Positions 1-9,643 of a stretch of DNA of 64,000 nt are shown here, piece by piece. The first letter of the stretch is position 1. Every line of letters begins with the position of its first letter. Position numbers and translations under genes: made by a program. The stretch is from the NCBI RefSeq assembly GCF_902506145.1, contig NZ_LR733519.1, forward strand, positions 1-64,000, written 5' to 3'. Under the pieces are notes generated by a model, which did no database searches, was not told the DNA's origin, and worked only from the letters and a program-made list of their open reading frames with translations. This DNA comes from Burkholderia sp. 8Y. Its GTDB lineage: Bacteria > Pseudomonadota > Gammaproteobacteria > Burkholderiales > Burkholderiaceae.

Positions 1-54
1 ACCATAAGCCACCCCGCCCCTATCCCTATCAAGCAGCAATCAGCCGGAGTGCCC

Positions 55-2229
55 ATGAACGACATGATTCAACAGCACGGCCTCAAGGTCGCATCGAGCC
101 TCGCCCAGTTCGTCGAAGAAGAAGCGATTCCCGGCACGGGCGTCGATGCCGCCGCGTTCTGGCAAGGGTTCGATGCGATCGTGCACGACCTCGCGCCGAA
201 AAACCGCGCGCTGCTCGCCGAACGCGACCGCATGCAGACGGAACTGGACAACTGGCACCGGAGCAACCCCGGTCCGGTGCGCGATCTGCGCGCGTATCGC
301 AAGTTTCTGGAGGGCATCGGTTATATCGTTTCCGCGCCCGCGCAAGTGCGCGCGACCACGCAGAACGTGGACCGCGAAATCGCCGAGCAGGCCGGCCCGC
401 AGCTCGTCGTGCCGCTGTCGAATCTGCGTTATGCGCTCAACGCCGCGAACGCGCGCTGGGGCAGTCTGTACGACGCGCTCTACGGCACCGATGCGATCGA
501 CGAAAGCGACGGCGCCGAGCGCACCGCCGGGTTCAATCCGAAGCGTGGCGCGAAGGTGATCGCGTACGCGCGGGCGTTTCTCGACGACAACGCGCCGCTT
601 GCGCACGGCTCGCACGCCGACGCCACGAAGTACAGCGTCGAGCAGGGCCAGCTCGTCGTGACATTGCGCGACGGCCGCAGCAGCCTCGCGAATCCGGAAC
701 AGTTCGCAGGCTTTCAGGGCGATGCGAGCGCGCCGCACGCCGTGCTGCTCAAGCACAACGATTTGCATATCGAGATTCAGATCGACGCGAATGACGCCAT
801 CGGCAAGACGGATTCGGCGCACGTGAAGGATCTGCTGATCGAAGCGGCCGTCAGCACGATCATCGACTGTGAAGATTCGGTCGCCGCCGTGGATGCGGCC
901 GACAAGACACAGCTCTATCGCAACTGGCTTGGCCTGATGAAGGGTCATCTGTCGGAGGACGTCACGAAGAACGGCAAGACCTTCACGCGCAGCCTCAATG
1001 CCGACCGCGAGTACACCGCGCCGAACGGCTCCACGCTCAAGCTGCATGGCCGCTCGCTGCTCTTCATCCGCAACGTCGGTCATCTGATGACGAACCCCGC
1101 CGTGCTCGATCGCGACGGCAACGAAGTGCCCGAAGGCATTCTCGATGCGGTGATGACCACGCTCGGCGCCATGCACGACCTCAAGAACAAGATCAACTCG
1201 CGCACCGGCTCCGTCTACATCGTGAAGCCGAAAATGCACGGCCCGGCCGAAGTGGCGTTCTCCGACGAGCTGTTCACGCGCGTGGAAGACCTGCTGGGCC
1301 TGCCGCGTCACACCATCAAGATGGGGATCATGGACGAGGAGCGGCGCACCAGCGTCAACCTCAAGGCCTGTATCGCGGCGGCGAGCGCGCGGGTCGCGTT
1401 CATCAACACGGGCTTTTTGGACCGCACCGGCGACGAGATGCATTCGTCGATGGAAGCCGGCCCGATGATGCGCAAGGGCGACATGAAGTCGTCGGCATGG
1501 ATCAAGGCGTATGAGCGCAACAACGTGCTCGTCGGCCTGAATGCCGGCTTGCGCGGGCGCGCGCAGATCGGCAAGGGCATGTGGGCGATGCCCGACCTGA
1601 TGCACGCGATGCTCGAACAGAAGATCGCGCATCCGAAGGCCGGCGCGAACACCGCGTGGGTGCCGTCGCCGACCGCCGCGACGCTGCACGCCCTGCATTA
1701 CCATCAGGTCGATGTGCAGCAAGTCCAGCAGGAGATGGAAAGCATCGACTATGAAGGCGTGAAGAACGAACTTCTCGATGGACTCCTGACGATTCCGGTC
1801 GTCGAAAATCCGTCGTGGTCGGAAGACGATATCCGCAACGAGATCGAGAACAACGCGCAGGGCATTCTCGGCTATGTGGTGCGCTGGATCGATCAGGGCG
1901 TCGGCTGCTCGAAGGTGCCGGACATTCACGACGTCGGCCTGATGGAAGATCGCGCGACGTTGCGCATTTCGAGCCAGCACATCGCCAACTGGCTGCGGCA
2001 TGGCATCGTCAAGGAAGAGCAGGTGCGTCAGACGCTGGAACGCATGGCCGCCGTCGTCGACAAGCAGAACGACGCCGACCCGTACTATCGTCCGATGGCG
2101 CCCGCGTTCGATAGCTCGTACGCGTTCAAGGCCGCGTGTGCGCTCGTGTTCGAAGGCCGCACGCAGCCGAACGGCTACACGGAACCGCTGCTGCACAAGT
2201 TCCGTCTCGCCGCGAAAGAGACGTCGTAA
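55..2229 (+). CDS. glcB: Malate synthase G
   Basis: Condenses glyoxylate with acetyl-CoA to malate in the cytoplasm (glyoxylate/glycolate use). About 724 residues, the usual length of the monomeric G isoform. The catalytic-arginine region [15 protein letters not shown] (about residues 340-355), the [16 protein letters not shown] segment and the [11 protein letters not shown] segment holding the catalytic aspartate are all present. ATG at 55 is preferred over the in-frame GTG at 49, because GGAG at 46-49 lies at proper distance from 55 and overlaps 49. No glc or aceA partner is visible within the window. Confidence 0.97.
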   Translation: MNDMIQQHGLKVASSLAQFVEEEAIPGTGVDAAAFWQGFDAIVHDLAPKNRALLAERDRMQTELDNWHRSNPGPVRDLRAYRKFLEGIGYIVSAPAQVRATTQNVDREIAEQAGPQLVVPLSNLRYALNAANARWGSLYDALYGTDAIDESDGAERTAGFNPKRGAKVIAYARAFLDDNAPLAHGSHADATKYSVEQGQLVVTLRDGRSSLANPEQFAGFQGDASAPHAVLLKHNDLHIEIQIDANDAIGKTDSAHVKDLLIEAAVSTIIDCEDSVAAVDAADKTQLYRNWLGLMKGHLSEDVTKNGKTFTRSLNADREYTAPNGSTLKLHGRSLLFIRNVGHLMTNPAVLDRDGNEVPEGILDAVMTTLGAMHDLKNKINSRTGSVYIVKPKMHGPAEVAFSDELFTRVEDLLGLPRHTIKMGIMDEERRTSVNLKACIAAASARVAFINTGFLDRTGDEMHSSMEAGPMMRKGDMKSSAWIKAYERNNVLVGLNAGLRGRAQIGKGMWAMPDLMHAMLEQKIAHPKAGANTAWVPSPTAATLHALHYHQVDVQQVQQEMESIDYEGVKNELLDGLLTIPVVENPSWSEDDIRNEIENNAQGILGYVVRWIDQGVGCSKVPDIHDVGLMEDRATLRISSQHIANWLRHGIVKEEQVRQTLERMAAVVDKQNDADPYYRPMAPAFDSSYAFKAACALVFEGRTQPNGYTEPLLHKFRLAAKETS

Positions 2230-2238
2230 GCGTTTCGA

Positions 2239-2273
2239 TGAACGCAGCAGCGCCATGCTGCTGCGTTCATTTT
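2239..2273. terminator. Terminator between glcB and the tautomerase gene
   Basis: Perfect 13-bp stem (TGAACGCAGCAGC at 2239-2251, complement at 2257-2269) with a 5-nt loop and TTTT at 2270-2273. It lies 10 bases after the glcB stop and just before the stop of the convergent gene, so it probably serves both strands. Confidence 0.8.
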
Positions 2274-2280
2274 CATCGGA

Positions 2281-2466
2281 CTACTGGTCCGACCAGAGCT
2301 TGCCAGCGGTCGCCCAGTTCTCGCGTTTCACGTCCGTCAGGATGATGTCCACCGAGCCCGGCTCGCAGCCGAGCGTCTCGCATGTCGTTCGCGTGATCGC
2401 CTCGACGAACTTGCGCTTCTCTTCCGCCGTGCGGCCTTCGAAAAGCTGGATGTTGAAAGTCGGCAT
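2281..2466 (-). CDS. 4-oxalocrotonate tautomerase family protein
   Basis: A 61-residue protein of the tautomerase superfamily. Mature proteins of this family use the N-terminal proline exposed after Met removal as a catalytic base, and the sequence starts MPTFNIQLFEGRT, so Pro is in place. Length matches the small hexameric 4-OT subgroup. The substrate cannot be told from sequence: homologues act on 2-hydroxymuconate, haloacrylates or unknown compounds. It follows the class II aldolase gene on the same strand after about 30 bases, so the two may be co-transcribed. Confidence 0.85.
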   Translation of the reverse strand: MPTFNIQLFEGRTAEEKRKFVEAITRTTCETLGCEPGSVDIILTDVKRENWATAGKLWSDQ

Positions 2467-2496
2467 TGCTTCGCTATCCTATTGAATATTGAATGT

Positions 2497-3273
2497 TCAA
2501 TTGCGGTACGACGAATCGATGCGATCGAGCTTGCGCAGAAGCGCAGGCCATTCGAGCGCGCCCTCTATGGCGTCGTCGTCATGCAACTGCGCCGCCGTGC
2601 GCGCGACCACCTCCGGCGTCGGCACGATCATCTTGCTCACGCCGGCCAGCGCGCGCAATTGAATGTCGCACGCTTTGACGAGCATATCCATGAGCACGTA
2701 GGCTTCCGCGACCGTGCGCCCGAGCGTGAGCGGCCCGTGATTACGCAGCAGCATCGCGCGATGCGCGCCGAGACTGGCGACGAGCCGCTCGCCCTCGGCG
2801 GGCGAGAACGCGAGGCCCTCGTAATCGTGGTAGGCGAGATGACCGTGGAAGCGCATCGCGTGCTGCGACGCCGGCAGCAGACCGTGCGGCTGCGTCGATA
2901 CCGCGATGGCCTCCCGCACATGCAGATGCATCACGCAGGCGGCGTCGGCGCGCGCGGCATGCACCGCGCCGTGGAGCGCGAAGCCGGTCGCGTTCACGCC
3001 ATGCGCGCTTTCGCCGATCACGTTGCCGTCGATATCGATCTTCACGAGATTCGACGCGGTGACTTCATCGAACGCGAGCCCGAACGGGTTGATCAGAAAG
3101 CGTCCCGGCTCGCCGGGCACGCTCGCGGAAATATGCGTATAGACGACGTCGTCCCAACCGTTCAGCGCGACGAGCCGATACGCGGCGGCCAGTTCGACGC
3201 GCGTCGCGGCTTCGGCGGCGGAGCGCGGCCCGCTCTCTTGGATACGGCGCTCGGGAGTGTGAGTGAATGACAT
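2497..3273 (-). CDS. Class II aldolase/adducin family protein
   Basis: 258 residues. Zn-dependent aldolase/epimerase fold: His-x-His in CVMHLHVREAIAV and the RNHGPLTLG segment are the usual metal-site motifs. N-terminal part (LAAAYRLVALNGWDDVVYTH, about residues 20-40) matches the adducin-type subgroup, whose members include fuculose-phosphate aldolases and many uncharacterised proteins. Start chosen at ATG 3273 because AGGAGA lies just upstream; an in-frame extension to 3357 has no such support. Same strand as a urea transporter upstream (100-base gap) and the tautomerase downstream. Confidence 0.88.
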   Translation of the reverse strand: MSFTHTPERRIQESGPRSAAEAATRVELAAAYRLVALNGWDDVVYTHISASVPGEPGRFLINPFGLAFDEVTASNLVKIDIDGNVIGESAHGVNATGFALHGAVHAARADAACVMHLHVREAIAVSTQPHGLLPASQHAMRFHGHLAYHDYEGLAFSPAEGERLVASLGAHRAMLLRNHGPLTLGRTVAEAYVLMDMLVKACDIQLRALAGVSKMIVPTPEVVARTAAQLHDDDAIEGALEWPALLRKLDRIDSSYRN

Positions 3274-3373
3274 TGGGGTCTCCTGTTGGCCCGAGTGGGT
3301 GCTTCGACACCGGAGTCCGGTCCCATGCAAACTGTCTCGCGTCAGCGCCCCGCCCACGCAAGCCGCAGCACGC

Positions 3374-4279
3374 CTACTTCGGTCCCGCGCAGCATACCTC
3401 GTCCCGCGACGCCCCTCCGAGCCGTCGCGCGAACGCCATCACCGCCCACGACGCCAACACGAACGGCGCGGTCAGCGCGGCGATACCGATGCTATCCGCG
3501 ATGCGCTCGATCAGCACCGCGACCGCGATGGCGATGACCGCGTACCGCGCGCCGAGCGGCGCGGCGGCGAGCGCGGCCAGCGCCGCATTGAAGCCGCACG
3601 CGCCCGACAGCAGCACGGCGTCGTCCGCGCCGCCCAGGCCGTGCAGAGCCGCACCCAACGCACTGCCGGCGAGCGCCCAGCCTGCCCGCGCGGGCCGCGC
3701 GGCGAAAAGTCCCGCGGCGATGAGCCCGCCCGCGAGCGCGCCCGACGCGAACACGATCGGCGCGAGTCCCGCGAATGCGGCCTTGGTCAGTGCAGCGAGA
3801 CTCGTCGAAACCGGACCCAGCGCGCCCACTTCGCCGTGATCGGCGAAAAGCGGCATCCAGCACCAGGTGACGATGATCGCCGGGCTCGAAAAGATCGGCA
3901 AGTTCACGCGCGACAGCCGGCGCGCGAGCGCGCCCGCAAGCATCGTCGAGACGATGGCGGCGACGATCGCGACGGCCGCCGCCTGCGACGTATCGCGGAT
4001 GAACGTGAACGCCGCGAGCGCCGCCAGTGCGCCGTTGAAACCGTACAGGTCGTCGCGCATGGCGGGCGAATCGGCGGATTCGGTGATGACCGTCACGACC
4101 TTGCCCGCGAGCGCGCCGATCAAGAGCGCGCACGCGAGGCGCGGGCTCGCGCAAAGCACGCCCGCAAAGACGAACGCGCCGGTCGTGGCATTTCGCTGCA
4201 GGACGATCTGCCCGATGCTGCGAGCGAAACTGCGGATGGATTCGCCGAGAACGGCGTCGGAACGGAGAACGGTGGACAT
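3374..4279 (-). CDS. Urea transporter (UT family)
   Basis: About 301 residues, almost entirely hydrophobic, with the two-fold internal repeat of the UT family: GFNGALAALAAF (first half) and GFNAALAALAAAP (second half), and a TAPF motif near the C terminus. UT proteins are trimeric channels letting urea cross the inner membrane. No urease genes are seen within the window. ATG 4279 is chosen over a TTG at 4321; neither has a clear ribosome binding site. Moderately sure of urea as substrate; short amides are an alternative. Confidence 0.83.
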   Translation of the reverse strand: MSTVLRSDAVLGESIRSFARSIGQIVLQRNATTGAFVFAGVLCASPRLACALLIGALAGKVVTVITESADSPAMRDDLYGFNGALAALAAFTFIRDTSQAAAVAIVAAIVSTMLAGALARRLSRVNLPIFSSPAIIVTWCWMPLFADHGEVGALGPVSTSLAALTKAAFAGLAPIVFASGALAGGLIAAGLFAARPARAGWALAGSALGAALHGLGGADDAVLLSGACGFNAALAALAAAPLGARYAVIAIAVAVLIERIADSIGIAALTAPFVLASWAVMAFARRLGGASRDEVCCAGPK

Positions 4280-4395
4280 GCGCGGCGGCTTGCGTGAAAC
4301 GAAGCCGCCAGCATAGGACAAGCGGCGCGCGCCGTGCGACGGCGGGCCGAATAGCGGGTATGCGGGACCGAGAAAACGCCGTTAGAAGCGGCGGC

Positions 4396-4599
4396 TTAGT
4401 TGAAGGCCATCGGCATCAGCGTCGAGCCGTCGACCGTGGCGGTCGCGTAGTTCAGCTCGGAACTCTTCTGGACGAATTCCGTGACGTTTTCGCGGAAGTT
4501 AGGGTGCTCTTGCCATGTGATGTAGCTTGCATCGACGACGGCAGACAGCGTGAGCAACGTAAAAGCAATCTTTTCGAGAATGAGGTAACGGTGGCGCAT
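4396..4599 (-). CDS. Small membrane protein of unknown function
   Basis: 67 residues with one N-terminal hydrophobic helix (IAFTLLTLSAVVDASYI, about residues 11-27) followed by a polar tail. AGGAAAG lies 5-11 bases upstream of ATG 4599. It sits alone between the alcohol dehydrogenase and the urea transporter, same strand. I do not recognise a family; the good start signal and clean hydropathy make it a plausible gene. Confidence 0.6.
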   Translation of the reverse strand: MRHRYLILEKIAFTLLTLSAVVDASYITWQEHPNFRENVTEFVQKSSELNYATATVDGSTLMPMAFN

Positions 4600-4707
4600 G
4601 GCTTTCTTTCCTGAATTTGCACGGCATTGTAACAGAGCCTAGGGGTTTTCCCGTAGTCGTATGTTGCAATGCCGCAAATCCGGCCATGCGCCCTTTCGAG
4701 TGCCCTC

Positions 4708-5847
4708 TTACATCGACGCTTCGAGCATCGCCGCGTAATCGTCGCTCGTCGCCTCGCGCGGGTTCGTCTTGTGGCTGTGATCCTTCATCGCCCCGGCGAT
4801 GATGCGCGGGAACAGTTCGCGCGTCACGCCCAGTTCCGCCAGGCCGCGCGGCAGGCCGAGCGTCGCGGTCATCGCGCGAATGGCGTCGCCGACCTCGTCG
4901 CCGGATGCGAGCCCCATCGCCTGCGCGATGCGGTCGAGCTTGCCCTCCTCCTGCATCGAGGGCGCGCTCTGGTTGAACGCGATCACCGCCGGCAAGAAGA
5001 TCGCGTTGAGCGTGCCGTGATGCAGCTTCGGATTGATGCCGCCGAGCGAATGGCTCAGGCTGTGCACGCAGCCGAGGCCCTTCTGGAACGCGAGCGCGCC
5101 TTGCATCGACGCGCTCATCATGTTCCAGCGCGCGGCGCGGTCCGACCCGTCGCGCGTCGCCCGCTCGATGAAACGCCACGCGCGCCACAGACCGTCCAGC
5201 GCGATGCCGTCGGCGGGCGCGTTGAACGCCGGCGCCATGAAGGTTTCAAGGCAATGCGCGATCGCGTCCATGCCCGTCGCGGCGGTGAGCATCGGCGGCA
5301 GGCCGAGCGTCAGTTCCGGGTCGCAGATGGCGACTTTCGGCACGACGTGCGGCGAAATCACGCCGACCTTGCGCCCGTCGTCGAGAATCAGAATCGCGCC
5401 GCGCCCCACTTCGCTGCCTGTGCCCGCCGTCGTCGGAATGGCGATGACCGGCGCGGTCGCCGCCGTGATGCGCGCAAGCCCGCCTTCGATCACGGCGAAG
5501 CTTTGCAGCGGCCCTTCATGCGTCGCGCAGACCGCCACGCCCTTCGCCAGATCGATCGACGAGCCGCCGCCCGCCGCGATCACGCCATCGCAGCCGTTCT
5601 CGCGATACAGCGCCACCGCCGCACGCACGGCGGCTTCGTTCGGGTTGGGCGGCGTGGCATCGAAAACGGGCGCATCGAATGCGGGACCGAGCGCATCGAC
5701 GATCTTGTCGAGCAGGCCCGCCGCGCGGATACCCGCATCCGTCACGATGAGCGGACGGCGGATACCGATACGCTCGCACTCGCCGGCAAGCAGGCGCACC
5801 GCGCCGAAGTCGAATTGAATCTGCGTGATGTAGTTGATGAGCGGCAT
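4708..5847 (-). CDS. Iron-containing (group III) alcohol dehydrogenase
   Basis: 379 residues. NAD(P)-binding segment GGGSSIDLAKGVAV (about residues 92-105), family signature PTTAGTGSEVGRGAIL, and metal-ligand motifs GMDAIAHCLETF and GCVHSLSHSLGG with HH further on. The family covers 1,3-propanediol, 4-hydroxybutyrate and maleylacetate reductases; this protein cannot be assigned further. It is divergent from a LysR regulator 112 bases away, with a long inverted repeat between them, so that regulator most likely controls it. Confidence 0.9.
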   Translation of the reverse strand: MPLINYITQIQFDFGAVRLLAGECERIGIRRPLIVTDAGIRAAGLLDKIVDALGPAFDAPVFDATPPNPNEAAVRAAVALYRENGCDGVIAAGGGSSIDLAKGVAVCATHEGPLQSFAVIEGGLARITAATAPVIAIPTTAGTGSEVGRGAILILDDGRKVGVISPHVVPKVAICDPELTLGLPPMLTAATGMDAIAHCLETFMAPAFNAPADGIALDGLWRAWRFIERATRDGSDRAARWNMMSASMQGALAFQKGLGCVHSLSHSLGGINPKLHHGTLNAIFLPAVIAFNQSAPSMQEEGKLDRIAQAMGLASGDEVGDAIRAMTATLGLPRGLAELGVTRELFPRIIAGAMKDHSHKTNPREATSDDYAAMLEASM

Positions 5848-5853
5848 GTCGAA

Positions 5854-5947
5854 ATGAGGAAAAGTTATAGGCGCTTCGGCCGAGTATACGGACCGTCATG
5901 CTTCCGCGATACTGACGGCATGTGATAGGGGTATAACTTTTCCTCAT
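5854..5947. promoter_or_regulatory. Divergent promoter with a 16-bp inverted repeat
   Basis: ATGAGGAAAAGTTATA at 5854-5869 is repeated as its exact reverse complement at 5932-5947, 62 bases apart, one arm next to each divergent gene. The arms contain ATAAC, an element of operators bound by PcaQ/GbpR-type LysR regulators. Inferred operator pair for the adjacent LysR protein. Confidence 0.55.
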
Positions 5948-5959
5948 GCCTGACGGTAG

Positions 5960-6898
5960 ATGACGCCATCGCTCAATTCGATTCTCTCGCGGCTGCACGT
6001 GCGGCAATTGCGCCTTCTCATCGCGCTGGAAGAACGCGGTTCGCTGCAAGGCGCGGCGGCACAGCTCGCGCTCACGCAACCGGGCGTGAGCAAGTCGCTG
6101 CATGAAATCGAAACCACGTTCGGCACGCCGCTTTTCGTGCGCACGCACCGGGGGCTACAGCCGAACGCCGTCGGCCATTGCGTGATCCGCTACGCGCGCC
6201 TCATTCAGACCGACCTCACGCATCTGCGCGAAGAGATCGTCGGCATCATGCGCGGCTTCGGCGGGCGCGTGTCGGTGGGCGTCATCATGGGCGCGGTGCC
6301 GCTCGTCACCGATGCCATCACGGCGCTCAGCGCGCGTCAGCCGGAGATGTCGGTGGAGATCGTCGAGGATACGAGCGCGACGCTGCTGGGCCTCATCGAT
6401 GCGGGACGGCTGGACGTCGCCGTGTGCCGCACGAGCGTGAGCCAGACGCCGTATCTGTATGACAGCGTCGTCGTGCAGCAGGAGACGCTTGCCGTCATTG
6501 CGAACACGGCGCATCCGCTGGCGAAACGGCGGCGCGTGGCGCTCAGAGATCTCGCGAAGCACCGCTGGGTGGTGTATCGCGCGAACATGCCCATGCGCCT
6601 TCTGCTCGAACGCGAGTTTCACGATGCAGGGCTGCGCTTTCCCGCGCATTTGCTGGAGACGACCTCGGCGTTCGCGACGCTCGCGCTCTTGCAGAAGAAC
6701 CCGTCGCTGGTGGCGCTGGTCTCGGTGGATGTCGCGCGTTTCTGCACCGCGCATGGCGTCGTATGCACGCTGCCGCTGGCCTTCTCATCGAAGAGCGAGC
6801 CGTACGAAATGGTCACGCGACGCGATGCGCCTTTATCTCCCGGCGTTCGTTTGCTAATGGAAGAGATCGCTCAAGCGGGGCGCGACGTTCTTGCTTGA
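5960..6898 (+). CDS. LysR-family transcriptional regulator
   Basis: 312 residues. N-terminal winged helix-turn-helix at about 10-70 (RQLRLLIALEERGSLQGAAA, then LTQPGVSKSLHEIE), of the GbpR/PcaQ-like branch, followed by a periplasmic-binding-protein-like effector domain (about 95-300). Divergent from the iron alcohol dehydrogenase gene and separated from it by the inverted repeat at 5854-5947. LysR proteins usually repress themselves and activate the divergent gene on binding a pathway metabolite; that metabolite is unknown here. Confidence 0.93.
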   Translation: MTPSLNSILSRLHVRQLRLLIALEERGSLQGAAAQLALTQPGVSKSLHEIETTFGTPLFVRTHRGLQPNAVGHCVIRYARLIQTDLTHLREEIVGIMRGFGGRVSVGVIMGAVPLVTDAITALSARQPEMSVEIVEDTSATLLGLIDAGRLDVAVCRTSVSQTPYLYDSVVVQQETLAVIANTAHPLAKRRRVALRDLAKHRWVVYRANMPMRLLLEREFHDAGLRFPAHLLETTSAFATLALLQKNPSLVALVSVDVARFCTAHGVVCTLPLAFSSKSEPYEMVTRRDAPLSPGVRLLMEEIAQAGRDVLA

Positions 6899-7017
6899 AT
6901 CGGCGAAGCCATAGTTACCGATCAAACGATCGAACACGCATTTATTACTCACGAGCAGCCCGCGAATCAGCACTCACCGCGCCCTTATTTTCGCCACGCG
7001 AAACCTCGGCGTTTTAG

Positions 7018-7029
7018 GCAAACGTTTGC
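7018..7029. promoter_or_regulatory. Perfect 12-bp palindrome upstream of the hybrid kinase
   Basis: GCAAACGTTTGC, about 90 bases before the kinase start, in an AT-richer stretch. It resembles LacI/PurR-type half-sites, but no such regulator is adjacent. The function is a guess. Confidence 0.25.
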
Positions 7030-7120
7030 GTTTCGTTTGTGTTTCAATTGGAGCCCTTCAGCCACCGATACGACGAATCCCGCGCGCTACACTCCGCGCT
7101 TCATCGATGGAACACGAGCT

Positions 7121-9628
7121 ATGCGCTTTCAGTATGAGGCTTCAGCATTCGACAAGAGGCACAAGCCCGATCAGCAACGCCAGGCGCATTTCCAGCGGTG
7201 GTTCGTCACCTTCGCCAGTCTCGCGCACTCGCGCCTGCCGCTGCCGGAGTATCTGCAGAAGGTCACGGACACGTTGAGGGAAGTCGCGGCTGTCGGGTCT
7301 GCGGTCGTCGAATGGATCGAAGGCGATGAGCTCGTCTATCGCGCGGCGAGCGGCAGCGCCGCGCAACACGTCGGCGTGCGGCTGCCGAGCGCCGGCAGTC
7401 TGTCGGGCCTGTGCATCACGCGTCAGCAGGCGCTGATCAGCCGCAACACCGTGAGCGATCATCGCGTGGATCGCGCGGCGTGTCAGGCGGTCGGCGCGAT
7501 CTCGATGGTCGTGGCGCCCGTCATCTACGAAGGCCGCTCCGTCGCGGTGCTCAAGCTCATTTCCGGCGAGCCGGACCAGTTCAACCAGTCGGACATCGCG
7601 ATCCTGAACGCGTTCTGCGCGTGCATCGCGGAGACCATCGCGCGCGAGGAAGTCGCGCAGGAAAACCGCCAGCTTCTCGCCGCCAACGCGAGTGTGAGCG
7701 CCAACCTGAGCATCGAATTGTCGCTGCGTGCCGAGCACGAGAAAAAGCTCGCCGATGCGCTGCGCCGCCGCCGCACCGTGCTCGACAATGCAAACGTCGC
7801 CTTCGTTTCGATGGACGAAGCCGGCATGATCGTCGACTGGAACGCGGCCGCCGCATCGCTCTTCGGCTGGCGGGCGCAGGACGCGATGAACCGCGAACTC
7901 GCGGAACTGATCGTGCCGGAGCGCATGCGCGACGCGCATCGCGCCGGGCTCACGCGCTATCTCGCGACGGGCGAAGCGCGCGTCATCAACACGCGTATCG
8001 AACTTCCGGCGGTGCGCCGCGACGGCACCGAATTCGCCGCCGAACTGACAATCAGCGAAGTCTGGTTCGACGGCCAGCGCCAGTTCGCGTGCTTCATCCA
8101 CGACATCACGGACCGGCTGCGCGCGACCGAGGCGAACCAGCGTCTGCGCCTTTTGATCGATTCGGTCAGCGACTACGCGATCTGCATGCTGGACCGGCAC
8201 GGCATCGTGCAATCGTGGAACGACGGCGCGCGCGCGCTCTACGGCTACACGTCCGACGAAGCCATCGGGCGGCATTTCGCGCTCTTTTACTCGACCGACG
8301 AGCTGGGCCGCGACCGCCCCGGCGACGACCTGCGCCGCGCGAGCGAACAAGGCCGCGTGGAGCACGAAGACTGGCGCATGCGCAAGGACGGCTCCGCGTT
8401 CTGGGCGCACGCCATTCTGAGCGCGCTGCCGTCGAGCAATGCCCGCGAGCAGAACTTCGTCGCGATCACGCGCGACATGACCACGCGCCGCCGCCTCGAA
8501 GAACTCGAAGCATCGAGCCGGCGCATGAACGAATTTCTCGCGCTGCTCGGTCACGAACTGCGCAATCCGCTCGCGCCGATCCGCAACGCCGTCAGCATCC
8601 TCAAGCTGAAGGCGTCCGACGATCCCGATGTCAACCGCAGCCGTCTCATCGTCGACCGGCAACTCGCGCATCTGACCAAGCTCGTCGACGATCTGCTCGA
8701 AGCGGGCCGCGTCAGTTCCGGCAAGATTCGCCTGTCGACGGAGATCGTGGATATCGCGGATGTCGTGCACTTGAGCGTCGAAGCCAGCCAGCCGTGGTTC
8801 GATGCGCGCGGCCAGCGCCTCGTCGTCGAGGACAGCGGCCAGCCCATGCACGTGAACGGCGATCCGACGCGGCTCGTGCAGGCGCTCAACAATCTGCTCA
8901 ACAACGCGTCCAAGTTCAGCCCGCCGCAATCGACAGTCACGCTCGAAGTCGGTCCGCGCGGCGGCGCGGCGATGCTGCGCGTGACCGATCAGGGACGCGG
9001 CATTTCCGCCGATGCGCTCGCCACGGTGTTCGATCTGTTCGTGCAGGAGCATCCGCCCGGCGCGCATCCGGACGAAGGCGGGCTCGGCATCGGCCTCACG
9101 CTCGTGCGCGCGATCGCCGAGCTGCACGGCGGCCACGTCGAGGCGAAAAGCGGCGGTCCGGGCAAGGGCAGCGCGTTCACGCTGTGGCTACCGCTCGCGC
9201 AAGCGCCCGCGGGCATCGCGCACGCGCCGGCGGAGCCTGCCGCATCGGCGGACCGGCAGCTCGAAGTGCTCGTCGTCGACGACAACCGCGATTCCGCCGA
9301 CAGCATGACGCTGCTCGTCGACATGCTCGGTCATGCGGCGCGCCCGGCTTACGACGGCGAAGACGCGTTGCAGCAGTTTGGCGCGCGCCGGCCGCAGGTC
9401 GTGCTGCTAGACCTTTCGATGCCGGGGCTGACGGGCTTCGACGTGATACGCGGCATCCGCGAACAGGCGAGCAACGACGGCGGCAAGCATGTGATCGTCG
9501 CCGCGATGACCGGGCTCGGCTCCGACGAGGATATCGCCCGCACACGCGCCGCCGGCTTCGACGCGCATCTGGTGAAGCCTGTCGATCTCGACGAAGTGGA
9601 AGCCGTGCTGGCGCTCGCCGGGAAGTGA
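7121..9628 (+). CDS. GAF-PAS-PAS hybrid sensor histidine kinase with receiver domain
   Basis: About 835 residues, no membrane segment, so a cytoplasmic sensor. Order: GAF (about 30-180), PAS 1 (220-330), PAS 2 (340-460), HisKA with phospho-acceptor His in LLGHELRNPLAPIRNA (about 490), HATPase (GHG-type box GEGGLGIGLTLVRAIAELHGG in variant form, about 590-700), and a C-terminal receiver (VLVVDDNRDSADSM, acceptor Asp in VVLLDLSMPGLTG, Lys in HLVKPVD). ATG 7121 is chosen as domain homology starts soon after; an in-frame start at 7037 is possible. No output regulator is adjacent, so the partner is encoded elsewhere. Confidence 0.88.
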   Translation: MRFQYEASAFDKRHKPDQQRQAHFQRWFVTFASLAHSRLPLPEYLQKVTDTLREVAAVGSAVVEWIEGDELVYRAASGSAAQHVGVRLPSAGSLSGLCITRQQALISRNTVSDHRVDRAACQAVGAISMVVAPVIYEGRSVAVLKLISGEPDQFNQSDIAILNAFCACIAETIAREEVAQENRQLLAANASVSANLSIELSLRAEHEKKLADALRRRRTVLDNANVAFVSMDEAGMIVDWNAAAASLFGWRAQDAMNRELAELIVPERMRDAHRAGLTRYLATGEARVINTRIELPAVRRDGTEFAAELTISEVWFDGQRQFACFIHDITDRLRATEANQRLRLLIDSVSDYAICMLDRHGIVQSWNDGARALYGYTSDEAIGRHFALFYSTDELGRDRPGDDLRRASEQGRVEHEDWRMRKDGSAFWAHAILSALPSSNAREQNFVAITRDMTTRRRLEELEASSRRMNEFLALLGHELRNPLAPIRNAVSILKLKASDDPDVNRSRLIVDRQLAHLTKLVDDLLEAGRVSSGKIRLSTEIVDIADVVHLSVEASQPWFDARGQRLVVEDSGQPMHVNGDPTRLVQALNNLLNNASKFSPPQSTVTLEVGPRGGAAMLRVTDQGRGISADALATVFDLFVQEHPPGAHPDEGGLGIGLTLVRAIAELHGGHVEAKSGGPGKGSAFTLWLPLAQAPAGIAHAPAEPAASADRQLEVLVVDDNRDSADSMTLLVDMLGHAARPAYDGEDALQQFGARRPQVVLLDLSMPGLTGFDVIRGIREQASNDGGKHVIVAAMTGLGSDEDIARTRAAGFDAHLVKPVDLDEVEAVLALAGK

Positions 9629-9643
9629 GCGGCAAGTCAGCGG

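Noticed and set aside
40..2256. 738-residue minus-strand open frame across glcB
   Set aside because: Arg/His/Val-rich shadow of a clear malate synthase; no homology pattern or ribosome binding site.
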